A program made the position numbers and the translations under genes. The notes below the pieces were generated by a model. That model saw only the letters and a list, made by a program, of their open reading frames with translations. It was not told where the DNA came from and did no database searches. From Caulobacter sp. Root655 (GTDB lineage: Bacteria; Pseudomonadota; Alphaproteobacteria; Caulobacterales; Caulobacteraceae): 64,000 bases of DNA. How positions within the stretch are numbered: position 1 is the first letter of the stretch; each line of letters opens with the position of its first letter. Of this stretch, positions 38,559 to 47,146 are shown piece after piece. The DNA is taken from assembly GCF_001427665.1 (NCBI RefSeq), contig NZ_LMHC01000027.1:1-64000 (forward strand). Reading direction: 5' to 3'.

Positions 38559-40265
38559 ATGGCTATCGGCATTTCCGCCAACCGCCTCGAGCTGCTGCAG
38601 ATCGCCGACGCGGTCGCGCGTGAAAAGGGCATCGAGAAGGAAGTCGTCATCGAGGCGATCGAGGACGCCCTGCAGAAGGCCGCCCGCGCCCGCTACGGCG
38701 CCGAGCACGACATCCGGGTGAAGATCGACACCAAGACCGGTGAAACCACCCAGAAGCGGGTGATCGAGGTCGTCGCGGACGACTTCGAGCTGGAAGGCGA
38801 GATCGGCAAGGTCCAGCTGTCGTCGGCCAAGCGCACCTGGCGCGACGCCGAGGTCGGCAAGATCTACGAAGAGAGCCTGCCGCCGTTCGAGATCGGCCGC
38901 GTCCAGACCCAGATGGCCCGCCAGGTCGTCATGCATAAGGTCCGCGAAGCCGAGCGCGAGCGCCAGTACGACGAGTACAAGGATCGGGCCGGCGAGATCG
39001 TCAACGGCAGCGTCAAGCGCGTCGAGTACGGCAACGTCATCGTCGACCTGGGCCGCGGCGAAGGCATCATGCGCCGCGACCAGTCGATCCCGCGCGAGAA
39101 CTTCAACGTCGGCGACCGCATCCGCGCCTACATCTACGACGTCCGTCGCGAGACCAAGGGCCCGCAGATCATGCTGTCGCGCGCCCACGGCGGCTTCATG
39201 GCCAAGCTGTTCGCGCAGGAAGTGCCGGAAGTCTACGACGGCGTCATCGAGATCCGCGCCGTGGCCCGCGACCCGGGCTCGCGCGCCAAGATGGCCGTGA
39301 TCTCCAACGACAGCAGCATCGACCCGGTCGGCGCCTGCGTCGGCATGCGCGGCTCGCGCGTGCAGGCGGTGGTGGCCGAGCTGCAGGGCGAGAAGATCGA
39401 CATCATCCAGTGGTCCGAGGACGAGGCGACCTTCATCGTCAACGGCCTGGCCCCGGCCGAAGTCTCCAAGGTGGTGATGGACGAGGAAGACGAGCGCGTC
39501 GAGGTCGTGGTGCCTGACGAGCAGCTGTCGCTGGCCATTGGCCGTCGTGGCCAGAACGTCCGTCTCGCCTCGCAGCTGACCGGCTGGCAAATCGACATCA
39601 TGACGGAAAGCCAGGAGAGCGAGCGCCGTCAGAAGCAGTTCACCGAGACCACGGCCCTGTTCCAGGAAGCCCTGGACGTCGACGAAGTCATCGCCCAGCT
39701 GCTGGTCACCGAAGGCTTCGCCACGGTGGAAGACGTCGCCTATGTCGAGCCGCACGAGATCGCGGCCATCGAGGGCTTCGACGACGAGACCGCCGAAGAG
39801 CTGCAGACCCGAGCCCGCGAATTCCTCGACAAGGAAGCCGCCGCCCTCGACGCCAAGCGCGTCGAGCTGGGCGTCGAGGACGGCCTGCTCGAGATCGAAG
39901 GCGTCACCCTGCCCGTGGCCGTGGCCCTGGGCGAAGGCGACGTGAAGACGGTCGAGGACCTGGCCGGCCTGATCCCCGACGACCTGCGCGGCTGGTTCGA
40001 GACCAAGGACGGCGAGCGCACCCGCGAAGCCGGCATCCTCGACAGCTTCAACCTGTCGCCGGAAGACGCCGAGGCGCTGATCATGCGCGCCCGGGTCGTC
40101 ATGGGCTGGGTCGAGGCTCCGCCCGAGCCGGAATATATCGAGGAAGAGGTCGAGTACGTGGAAGAGGCGGGCGATGAGCCGGCCGAAGCCTCGGACGAGA
40201 TCGCCGAGGACGCCGAAGCGGTTCTGGAGACCGAAGACGCGCCCGAAGAAGCCACCGAAGACTGA
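38559..40265 (+). CDS. nusA: Transcription termination/antitermination factor NusA
   Basis: A 568-residue RNA polymerase-associated factor. N-terminal polymerase-binding domain (about 1-130), S1 domain (about 135-200, GEIVNGSVKRVEYGNVIVDLGRGEG), two KH domains (about 230-345, including IDPVGACVGMRGSRVQAVVAEL), then helix-hairpin-helix acidic repeats and an extreme acidic tail rich in EE and EDA. It acts in pausing, termination and antitermination. A terminator-like hairpin follows the stop. Confidence 0.98.
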   Translation: MAIGISANRLELLQIADAVAREKGIEKEVVIEAIEDALQKAARARYGAEHDIRVKIDTKTGETTQKRVIEVVADDFELEGEIGKVQLSSAKRTWRDAEVGKIYEESLPPFEIGRVQTQMARQVVMHKVREAERERQYDEYKDRAGEIVNGSVKRVEYGNVIVDLGRGEGIMRRDQSIPRENFNVGDRIRAYIYDVRRETKGPQIMLSRAHGGFMAKLFAQEVPEVYDGVIEIRAVARDPGSRAKMAVISNDSSIDPVGACVGMRGSRVQAVVAELQGEKIDIIQWSEDEATFIVNGLAPAEVSKVVMDEEDERVEVVVPDEQLSLAIGRRGQNVRLASQLTGWQIDIMTESQESERRQKQFTETTALFQEALDVDEVIAQLLVTEGFATVEDVAYVEPHEIAAIEGFDDETAEELQTRAREFLDKEAAALDAKRVELGVEDGLLEIEGVTLPVAVALGEGDVKTVEDLAGLIPDDLRGWFETKDGERTREAGILDSFNLSPEDAEALIMRARVVMGWVEAPPEPEYIEEEVEYVEEAGDEPAEASDEIAEDAEAVLETEDAPEEATED

Positions 40266-40274
40266 CCTTGAGCC

Positions 40275-40309
40275 CCGCGCCTCCCTCGCAAGACGGAGGC
40301 GCGGTGTTT
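40275..40309 (+). terminator. Terminator-like hairpin between nusA and the ylxR-like gene
   Basis: CCGCGCCTCC (40275-40284) and GGAGGCGCGG (40295-40304) form a perfect 10-bp stem, followed by TGTTTTG. It sits 10 bases after the nusA stop and 16 bases before the next start, inside a conserved operon. This suggests partial termination or RNA processing. Confidence 0.65.
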
Positions 40310-40319
40310 TGCGAGCCGC

Positions 40320-40970
40320 ATGACCGACCCCGACGCCCCCAAGACCCACGCCGAAGCTTCCCGCCAGCGCAAGGACATCGTCCTGGGCGAGGCGACGGAC
40401 GAGGCGCGTCTGGTGAGGTTCGTGGTCGGTCCCGACGGCGGCGTGGTGCCCGACGTGGCCCGCAAGCTGCCCGGACGGGGCATGTGGGTCGAGGCCACCC
40501 GCGAGGCGGTGACGACGGCGGCCAAGAAGGGCCTGTTCTCGCGCTCCGCCAAGACCAAGCTGTCGGCTCCCGCCGACCTGGCCGACCAGGTGGAGCGGCT
40601 GCTGGTCAAGCGGGTTCTCGACGGCCTGGGCCTTGCGCGGCGCGGCGGAACCATTATCTCGGGCTTCGAAAAGGTCTCCTCGGCCCTGGCGTCCGGCAAG
40701 ACCGCGTGGCTGATCGAGGCGTCCGACAGCGCCCCAGACGGCCGGCGGAAGATGCTCACCGCCGTCTACAAGGCCCCCAACGACCCTAAAATCCTCGGGA
40801 TGTTCTCATCCGACGAATTGGGTTTGGCCTTGGGCGGGGAGAATGTGATACACACGGCGCTCCTTGCCGGGCGCGGCACAGATCGCTGGACATTGGATGT
40901 CGAGCGGTTATCAGGCTTCCGCCCACTCCTTCCCCCGAGTTGGTCGGCGAGTTGGCGTGAGGAGCCTTGA
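40320..40970 (+). CDS. YlxR (DUF448)/ribosomal L7Ae-type RNA-binding protein
   Basis: A 216-residue protein fusing an N-terminal YlxR domain (about 13-80, with LVRFVVGPDGGVVPDVARKLPGRGMWVEATR) to an L7Ae-like RNA-binding domain (about 95-185, LGLARRGGTIISGFEKV and IEASDSAPDGRRKM). YlxR proteins bind RNase P RNA in other bacteria. The cysteine-containing RxCxxCR start of classical YlxR is missing; this protein has no cysteine. Lies between nusA and infB as in most bacteria. Confidence 0.9.
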   Translation: MTDPDAPKTHAEASRQRKDIVLGEATDEARLVRFVVGPDGGVVPDVARKLPGRGMWVEATREAVTTAAKKGLFSRSAKTKLSAPADLADQVERLLVKRVLDGLGLARRGGTIISGFEKVSSALASGKTAWLIEASDSAPDGRRKMLTAVYKAPNDPKILGMFSSDELGLALGGENVIHTALLAGRGTDRWTLDVERLSGFRPLLPPSWSASWREEP

Positions 40971-41078
40971 GATAAGGGCCGGGAAACGCGCTTCCTTCGG
41001 GAGGTACGTCCAGGCCCCGTTCTCATATGGATCTAACGGTTTTGGCCGGCTTTGGCCGGCGGAAGTACAAGCGAGCGC

Positions 41079-44000
41079 ATGAGCGACGAGAACGATAACG
41101 GTCGGCCTGGTTCCAACCCCGGGGGCAGAGCGCCCATCACGCTGAAGCCCCGCCAGGGGTCTGTCAGCGCCGGCGTCGTGAAGCAGAGCTTCAGCCACGG
41201 CCGCACCAAGACGGTGGTGGTTGAAACCAAGCGCGTGCGTCCGCACGCGCCGCCGGCCGGCAACCTCGCCGCGCCGTCCTCGGCCGAACGCCGCAACGAC
41301 GCGCCGCGTCCGCAGTCTTCGGGTGGCGGCGGTTCCTCCGCTGGCGGTCTGTCGCAAGGCGAGATGCTGGCCCGCCAGCGCGCCATCGAGGCTGCTCGCG
41401 AGCAACAGGAACGCCAGGCCGTCGAGCGCCGCGCCGCCGAAGCCCGCGCCGCTGCGGCTGAAGCCGCCGCTCGCGACGCCGCGGCCAAGGCCGCCGCCGC
41501 CGCGAAGGCCGCCGCCACGCCGGCCCCGGCCCCGGCTCCGGAAGCGCCCGCCGCCCCGGCTCCCGTGGCTCCGGCCCCGGTCGCTCAGGCGCCCGCCGCC
41601 CCGGCAGCTCCGCCGCCGCCGCCGCCGCCCGTGGCCCAGGCCCCGGTCGCGCCGACCCAGGCCGCCGCTCCGGCTCCGATTTCGGCTCCCGCCGCGCCGC
41701 GCGCCGAGGCTCCGCGCCCCGCCGCTCCGGTTCGCGCCGACGCGCCGCGTCCGGCCGCCCCTTCGGCCGGCCAGACCCGCACCTACGAGCCCAGCCGCGA
41801 CCGTCGCGACGACCGCTCGTCGACCACCACCTATCGCCCGGGTCCGGGCGTCCAGCCGCAAGGCGACCGTCCCCAGGGCGATCGTCCGCAGCCGGACCGT
41901 CCGTTCAACCAGCGCGCCCCGCGTCCGGACGGCCCGTACAACCAGCGTACGCCGCGTCCCGACGCCGCGCCGCGCGGTCCGCGCCCCGAAGGCGCCGGTG
42001 GCTTCCGCAACGACCGCCCGCAAGGTGATCGTCCGCAAGGCGACCGCCCCCAGGGTGACCGTCCGCAGGGCGATCGTCCGACCCAGACCGTCCGCTATTC
42101 GGCCCTGGCCCCGCGCCCGGCGCCGGGCGCTCGTCCGGGTCCCGGCGGTCCGCGCGGCGCCCGTCCGGGCGTCCCGGCCTCGGCTCCGGCCACGCCGGAA
42201 ATCCAGCGCGCCACGCGCTCGGCCCCCCGCCCCGGCGGCGACGTCGGTCGTCGTCCGGAAGAGGAGGACGATCGCCGCAAGGCCGCCGCCCCCGGCAAGG
42301 CCGTCAGCCGCGCCAAGGGCGCGCCGATCCGCCGCGAAGGCCGCCTGACCATCCAGACCGTGGCCGGCGACGGAGACTCCGCCGACCGCATGCGCTCGCT
42401 GGCCTCGGTTCGCCGGGCCCGTGAACGTGAAAAAGAAAAGCGCCGCGGCGGCCCCGCCGATGTGGTGAAGGTTAGCCGCGAAGTGATCATCCCCGACGTC
42501 ATCACCGTGCAGGAGCTGTCCAACCGGATGGCCGTGCGTGGTGTCGAGATCATCAAGTTCCTGATGCGTCAGGGCGTGATGCTGAAGATCAACGACGTCA
42601 TCGACAACGACACCGCCGAGCTGGTGGCGACCGAATTCGGTCACACCGTGCGCCGCGTGTCGGAAGCCGACGTCGAAGAAGGCTTCATCGGCGGCGAGGA
42701 TGTCGACGATCACCTGGAGCCCCGGCCCCCGGTCGTCACCGTCATGGGTCACGTCGACCACGGCAAGACCAGCCTGCTGGACGCGCTGCGCAAGGCCGAC
42801 GTGGCCGGCGGCGAGCACGGCGGCATCACCCAGCACATCGGCGCCTATCAGGTGCGTCTGGAAAGTGGCCAGAAGGTCACCTTCCTCGACACCCCGGGCC
42901 ACGCGGCCTTCTCGCAAATGCGGGCCCGCGGCGCCAACATCACCGACCTGGTGATCCTGGTGGTGGCCGGTGACGACGGCGTCATGCCGCAGACCATCGA
43001 GGCGATCAAACACGCCCGCGCCGCGGAAGTGCCGATCATCGTGGCCGTCAACAAGATGGACAAGCCCGGCGCCGACTCCACGCGGGTCGTCAACGAGCTG
43101 CTGCAACACGAGATCGTGGTCGAAAGCCTGGGCGGCGACACCCAGATCGTCGAAGTCTCGGCCAAGACCGGCCAGGGCCTGGACGAACTGATCGAGCGCA
43201 TCCTGCTGCAGGCCGAGGTCCTCGACCTGAAGGCCAACCCCGACCGCACCGCCGACGGCGTGGTGATCGAGGCCAAGCTGGACAAGGGTCGCGGCGCGGT
43301 CTCCACCGTGCTGGTCAAGCGCGGCACGCTGAAGCGCGGCGACATCGTCGTGGCCGGCAGCCAGTTCGGCCGGGTTCGCGCCCTGCTGAACGAACGCAAC
43401 GAACAGCTGACGGAAGCGGGTCCCGCCACCCCGGTCGAGATCCTCGGCCTGGACGGCGTGCCCTCGCCCGGCGACCCCTTCGCGGTCGTCGAGAACGAGG
43501 CCCGGGCCCGCGAGCTGACCGAATACCGCATCCGCCTGAAGCGCGAGAAATCGATGCATCCGGTCGGCGCGGGCGCCACCAGCATGGCCGACATGATGGC
43601 CAAGCTGCAGGACAAGAAGTACCGCGAACTGCCGCTGGTGATCAAAGCCGACGTGCAGGGCTCGGCCGAGGCGATCATCGGGTCGCTGGACGCCATGTCG
43701 ACCGACGAGGTCCGCGCGCGGATCATCCTGTCGGGCGCAGGGGCGATCAGCGAAAGCGACGTCATGCTGGCCAAGGGCGCCGGCGCGCCGCTGATCGGCT
43801 TCAACGTCCGGGCCTCGGCCCAGGCGCGGGCGCTGGCTGAACGCGAAGGCGTCGAGATCCGCTACTACGCGATCATCTACGACCTGCTGGACGACATCAA
43901 AGGCGTGCTCTCGGGCATGCTGGCCCCGATCCAGCGCGAAACCTTCCTCGGCAACGCCGAAGTCCTGCAGGCCTTCGACATCTCCAAGGTCGGCAAGATC

Positions 44001-44240
44001 GCCGGCTGTAAGGTCACCGAGGGCGTGGTCCGCAAGGGCGCCAAGGTCCGGATCATCCGCAACGACATCGTCGTTCTGGAACTGGGCACCCTGGCGACGC
44101 TCAAGCGCTTCAAGGACGAGGTCAACGAGGTCCCGTCCGGCCAGGAGTGCGGCATGATGTTCGCCGGCTTCCAGGACATCAAGGTCGGCGACACCATCGA
44201 GTGCTTCACCGTCGAAGAGATCAAGCGCCAGCTGGACTAG
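41079..44240 (+). CDS. infB: Translation initiation factor IF-2
   Basis: A 1053-residue GTPase placing initiator tRNA on the ribosome. A long N-terminal region (about 1-400) is Ala/Pro-rich and then Arg/Pro-rich, with tandem PQGDR repeats near 265-275 and 310-325. The G domain carries GHVDHGKT (P-loop), DTPGHAAF and NKMD in the expected order, followed by domains II-IV. The start MSDENDNGRPGSNPGG at 41079 is typical. A 10-bp tandem duplication, TTTGGCCGGC, lies just upstream (41041-41060). Ends in a terminator. Confidence 0.98.
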   Translation: MSDENDNGRPGSNPGGRAPITLKPRQGSVSAGVVKQSFSHGRTKTVVVETKRVRPHAPPAGNLAAPSSAERRNDAPRPQSSGGGGSSAGGLSQGEMLARQRAIEAAREQQERQAVERRAAEARAAAAEAAARDAAAKAAAAAKAAATPAPAPAPEAPAAPAPVAPAPVAQAPAAPAAPPPPPPPVAQAPVAPTQAAAPAPISAPAAPRAEAPRPAAPVRADAPRPAAPSAGQTRTYEPSRDRRDDRSSTTTYRPGPGVQPQGDRPQGDRPQPDRPFNQRAPRPDGPYNQRTPRPDAAPRGPRPEGAGGFRNDRPQGDRPQGDRPQGDRPQGDRPTQTVRYSALAPRPAPGARPGPGGPRGARPGVPASAPATPEIQRATRSAPRPGGDVGRRPEEEDDRRKAAAPGKAVSRAKGAPIRREGRLTIQTVAGDGDSADRMRSLASVRRAREREKEKRRGGPADVVKVSREVIIPDVITVQELSNRMAVRGVEIIKFLMRQGVMLKINDVIDNDTAELVATEFGHTVRRVSEADVEEGFIGGEDVDDHLEPRPPVVTVMGHVDHGKTSLLDALRKADVAGGEHGGITQHIGAYQVRLESGQKVTFLDTPGHAAFSQMRARGANITDLVILVVAGDDGVMPQTIEAIKHARAAEVPIIVAVNKMDKPGADSTRVVNELLQHEIVVESLGGDTQIVEVSAKTGQGLDELIERILLQAEVLDLKANPDRTADGVVIEAKLDKGRGAVSTVLVKRGTLKRGDIVVAGSQFGRVRALLNERNEQLTEAGPATPVEILGLDGVPSPGDPFAVVENEARARELTEYRIRLKREKSMHPVGAGATSMADMMAKLQDKKYRELPLVIKADVQGSAEAIIGSLDAMSTDEVRARIILSGAGAISESDVMLAKGAGAPLIGFNVRASAQARALAEREGVEIRYYAIIYDLLDDIKGVLSGMLAPIQRETFLGNAEVLQAFDISKVGKIAGCKVTEGVVRKGAKVRIIRNDIVVLELGTLATLKRFKDEVNEVPSGQECGMMFAGFQDIKVGDTIECFTVEEIKRQLD

Positions 44241-44266
44241 GCGTTGGATCAAGCTTCAGCTTAAAG

Positions 44267-44303
44267 AGAAGGGCGCGGGTGCAAGCTCGCGCCCTTCTTG
44301 CGT
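44267..44303 (+). terminator. infB: Rho-independent terminator after infB
   Basis: AGAAGGGCGCG (44267-44277) pairs with CGCGCCCTTCT (44288-44298), followed by TGCGT; the T tract is short. A start codon proposed at 44298 would lie in the stem, so it is rejected for the next gene. Confidence 0.8.
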
Positions 44304-44315
44304 TTGGGGATTGCG

Positions 44316-44876
44316 GTGGAAGTTGTTGGCGAAGTCGCGATGGCCGAGGCCCAGAAGGCTTGCGGTCCGCTGGGCAAGCGACTCTTCGGATGGAGCCGCT
44401 ACATCTGGCTGGTTCATTTGGCGTTGATCATGGTCGCGGGTCTGGCGGCGCAGACGCTCATCGACATTCTTGTCGAGGGCGGCTTCGGCGTTTTCGGTTT
44501 TATCGTGATCGTGCTGGGCGGGATTCCGTTGATGGCGCGGGCAATCCGCGCCAACCAGCGCAAGGCTTGGGCCAAGCGTGGCGTGCCGGTCGCCTCTTCG
44601 GTCATCTATCGTCTGACTGAAGAGAGCCTCGTCCTCGATGGGCCGCTGACGGAAACCAGGCTGCGATGGACGGGTCTCACCGAAATCGCGCCGGGGCGTG
44701 ACGCTTGGCTTTTCATCGGACAGGGAGCCGCATACTTTCTGCCGAAGCGGCTGTTTGTCGATGCCGCCGCCGAGCAAGCCTTCCTTGGGGCCTGTCTTGC
44801 CAAGATGAAGCCAGAGGCTCGGGCCCGCAGCGTCGAGGCCGTGGCGCTCACCAGGACGTCCAGCGCGGGGGCATGA
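44316..44876 (+). CDS. Membrane protein with YcxB-like C-terminal domain
   Basis: About 186 residues from the GTG at 44316, which has GGGGA five bases before; ATG 44340 is an alternative. Two adjacent membrane helices (about 33-50 and 55-75) precede a cytosolic domain containing YRLTEESLVLDGPLTETRLRW and AWLFIGQGAAYFLPKRLF, which resembles the YcxB-like domain. Function unknown. It is the first of four genes that separate infB from rbfA. Confidence 0.75.
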   Translation: MEVVGEVAMAEAQKACGPLGKRLFGWSRYIWLVHLALIMVAGLAAQTLIDILVEGGFGVFGFIVIVLGGIPLMARAIRANQRKAWAKRGVPVASSVIYRLTEESLVLDGPLTETRLRWTGLTEIAPGRDAWLFIGQGAAYFLPKRLFVDAAAEQAFLGACLAKMKPEARARSVEAVALTRTSSAGA

Positions 44877-44924
44877 CGCCGCCGGACTGGAATTCGCCCG
44901 ATTTCCGGCCTACCCCTTGTCCCC

Positions 44925-45440
44925 ATGCGCATTCGAGCCCTTCTGACCCTGACCCTCGCCGCCGCCTCCCTGAGCGCCTGCGCGACGGTCGATCGCTATG
45001 ACGCGGCCGGCGACGTCCATGCCCTGTTGGTGGCGATCCGCGACAACGACCACGCCGCCTTCGACGCCCGCGTCGACCGGCGGGCGCTGAAGTACCAGAT
45101 CGAGAGCCGGATGGTCCGCGAGGCCCGCAAGTCGAACGCGGGCGGCGGCTGGCAGGCGGCCGTCGCCGCCCTGGCCGGTCCCGTGGCCGACGTGGCCGGC
45201 GCGGCCCTGATCCAGCCCGAGACCTTCCGCGCCGCCGCCAACTATTACGGCTATACCCCCGACCGGCCGATCCCCAGCCGGGTGGCCATCGCCTCGACCC
45301 TGCATCCGGTCGGCGACGGCCAGGTCTGCGCCGCCAAGGGCAAGAACGGCCCGTGCCTGTTGATCTTCACCCAGGAAGGCGGAACCTGGCGGCTGTCGGG
45401 CTTCGACCCCGAGGCCGTGAACCTGCAATTCCGTCGGTGA
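44925..45440 (+). CDS. DUF2939-like lipoprotein
   Basis: A 171-residue protein with lipobox LSAC (cysteine 19) in MRIRALLTLTLAAASLSAC. The mature domain begins YDAAGDVHALLVAIRDNDHAAFDARVDRRALKYQI-like helices, typical of DUF2939, and ends in a beta-rich KNGPCLLIFTQEGGTWRLSGF segment. Function unknown; likely inner-face outer-membrane or periplasmic. The next gene starts 9 bases after the stop, so the two are probably co-transcribed. Confidence 0.78.
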   Translation: MRIRALLTLTLAAASLSACATVDRYDAAGDVHALLVAIRDNDHAAFDARVDRRALKYQIESRMVREARKSNAGGGWQAAVAALAGPVADVAGAALIQPETFRAAANYYGYTPDRPIPSRVAIASTLHPVGDGQVCAAKGKNGPCLLIFTQEGGTWRLSGFDPEAVNLQFRR

Positions 45441-45448
45441 GGCCAGCG

Positions 45449-45997
45449 ATGTGGGGGCGCGCCGTCCTGATCGGCTTCGCGGCGACCGCGATGGCGACCG
45501 CGGCCGCCCATGCCGAACGGAAGATGTACTCCTATGACCCGATTTCGGCCGACGCCAAGCGGCTGACGGGCGCGGGGTTGACAGTGGTCTTCGACAAGAA
45601 GCTGACCGGAACCCGGGTGCTCAAGGTGCTGGCCACCGGGGTGCCGGTCCAGGGCCGGCTGGTCGACGGCCGCGACAAGGACCTGGGTCCGGGTGGCCTG
45701 AAGGCGATGAGCGGGGTCGACGCCGGCGCGGCGCTCTACGAGATCGACCCGAAGTTCGAACAGGGCAAGATCTACATCCGCGCCTTCTGCCCCGGCGCGA
45801 CCCGGCTGTGGCTGAGCTTCAGCCGCCTGGCGTTGCAACGCGACCTGCGGGTCCAGGCGTTCGGCGACGACCCCAAGGGCGGGGCGACGCGGGTCTGCGG
45901 CACGCTGGACTTCTCGTTCCGCGGTGAATGGAAACTGCCCAACGGCCGCCGGCCCGACCCGATGGAAGACTGGGCCCCGGACAACACGCCGGGGTAG
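45449..45997 (+). CDS. Secreted hypothetical protein
   Basis: A 182-residue protein with an export signal (MWGRAVLIGFAATAMATAAAHA, cut likely after AHA). The mature part is rich in beta strands, with two cysteines (RAFCPGAT, TRVCGTLD). GTGAGG lies just before the ATG. No family recognised; the pairing with the DUF2939 lipoprotein suggests a joint envelope role (inference). Confidence 0.72.
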   Translation: MWGRAVLIGFAATAMATAAAHAERKMYSYDPISADAKRLTGAGLTVVFDKKLTGTRVLKVLATGVPVQGRLVDGRDKDLGPGGLKAMSGVDAGAALYEIDPKFEQGKIYIRAFCPGATRLWLSFSRLALQRDLRVQAFGDDPKGGATRVCGTLDFSFRGEWKLPNGRRPDPMEDWAPDNTPG

Positions 45998-46018
45998 GAG
46001 GCGCTAACCACCCAACTG

Positions 46019-46132
46019 TTGTCATCCCGGCCGTAGGACCGCGTAGCGGGCCGAAGCGCCGGGACCCAGGGCAACCGCTTTGCGCCGGCCCCTGGGTCCC
46101 GGCCCTCCGCTTCGCTGCGGCCGGGATGACAA
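46019..46132. repeat. Intergenic repeat, family A copy 4
   Basis: TTGTCATCCCGG and CCGGGATGACAA ends, with the inner pair GGGACCCAGGGC and CCCTGGGTCCC. The right half (CCTCCGCTTCGCTGCGGCC) is nearly identical to the copy at 11631-11753. It lies inside the group of genes that interrupts infB and rbfA. Confidence 0.88.
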
Positions 46133-46227
46133 CCGAAAGAGCGCGCGTCCTCCTTTCGGATGACGGGCTTTTAAAATCCGATGCCCCCGTGCCATCGTCC
46201 AACCCACGAAGCGGGCAGGGGGCGGCC

Positions 46228-47016
46228 ATGGACGAGACGCTGGCGGGGTTCACGCGGTTCGAGTTCGACGACGGGCGCTGGACGCGGCCGGTCTACCGCA
46301 TCGGGACCGGTCCGGCGGTGATCGTCATCCACGAGATCCCCGGCCTGCATCCCAGCGTGCTGGCCTTCGCCCGCGACGTGGCCGCCGAGGGGATGACGGT
46401 GTTCTGCCCCAGCCTGTTCGGGCAGCCCGGCAAGCCGGTGTCGGACCTCTATATCGCCGGCGCGATCGCACGGCTGCTGTGCATGCGCCACCAGTTCAAC
46501 GCCTGGGCCGGCGGCCGCTCCAGCCCGATCGTCGACTGGCTGCGGGCCCTGGCCCGCCAGGCTCATGCCGAGTGCGGCGGCAAGGGCGTCGGGGCGGTGG
46601 GCATGTGCTTCACCGGCGGCTTCGCCCTGGCGATGATGACCGAGCCGTCGGTGGTGGCCCCGGTTCTGGCCGAGCCCTCCCTGCCGGTCGGCCGCAAGGG
46701 CGCCGCGCGGCTCGACTGCTCGCCGGCCGAGCTGGCCGTGGCCAAGGCGCGGATGCAGGCCGAAGACCTGTCGATGCTGGCCCTGCGCTTCGAGGACGAC
46801 AAGCTGTCGCCATGCGCCCGTCTCGACACCCTGAAGCGGGAGCTCGGCGAGCGGCTGGAGGTCCACCAGCTGCCCGACGCCACGGCCAGGCGCGGCACGG
46901 GCAAGGCGCCGCACTCGGTGCTGACCATCCACCTGGACCGCGACGACCCGGACGGCCCGACCATGAAGGTCCGCGACCGGGTGCTGGCGTTCTTCAAGGA
47001 ACGGACGGGGGCCTGA
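46228..47016 (+). CDS. Dienelactone hydrolase family protein
   Basis: A 262-residue alpha/beta-hydrolase. The N-terminal block AVIVIHEIPGLHPSVLAFARDVAAEGM and the nucleophile elbow GMCFTGGFAL with C127 identify the dienelactone hydrolase group, which uses cysteine rather than serine; a late histidine (APHSVLTIH) is the likely base. The natural substrate is unknown and no chlorocatechol genes are nearby. The ATG at 46228 is preferred because the upstream frame runs through the repeat. Confidence 0.87.
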   Translation: MDETLAGFTRFEFDDGRWTRPVYRIGTGPAVIVIHEIPGLHPSVLAFARDVAAEGMTVFCPSLFGQPGKPVSDLYIAGAIARLLCMRHQFNAWAGGRSSPIVDWLRALARQAHAECGGKGVGAVGMCFTGGFALAMMTEPSVVAPVLAEPSLPVGRKGAARLDCSPAELAVAKARMQAEDLSMLALRFEDDKLSPCARLDTLKRELGERLEVHQLPDATARRGTGKAPHSVLTIHLDRDDPDGPTMKVRDRVLAFFKERTGA

Positions 47017-47146
47017 TCCCGCCCATCTCGGCGGATGAAAAACCCGCCGCGCTGGACTTTTGCCCCCCACGAGCCTAGACACCCCGCCTTCCATTTCACC
47101 CCGCGACCGGCGTTCGATCCGCCGGCCGGGCGACAAGGCCCGTCCC

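Noticed and set aside
40911..44252. Very long open frame on the minus strand opposite infB (over 1100 codons)
   Set aside because: Composition is Gly/Ala/Arg/Asp-rich nonsense with no family motifs; it is a shadow created by the high GC content and codon bias of infB. The same applies to long antisense frames opposite dnaA, the aminopeptidase, dnaK, glnD, nusA and pnp.
44298..44876. TTG start at 44298 for the YcxB-like gene
   Set aside because: It overlaps the last base of the infB terminator stem and lacks a ribosome site; GTG 44316 with GGGGA five bases before is better.
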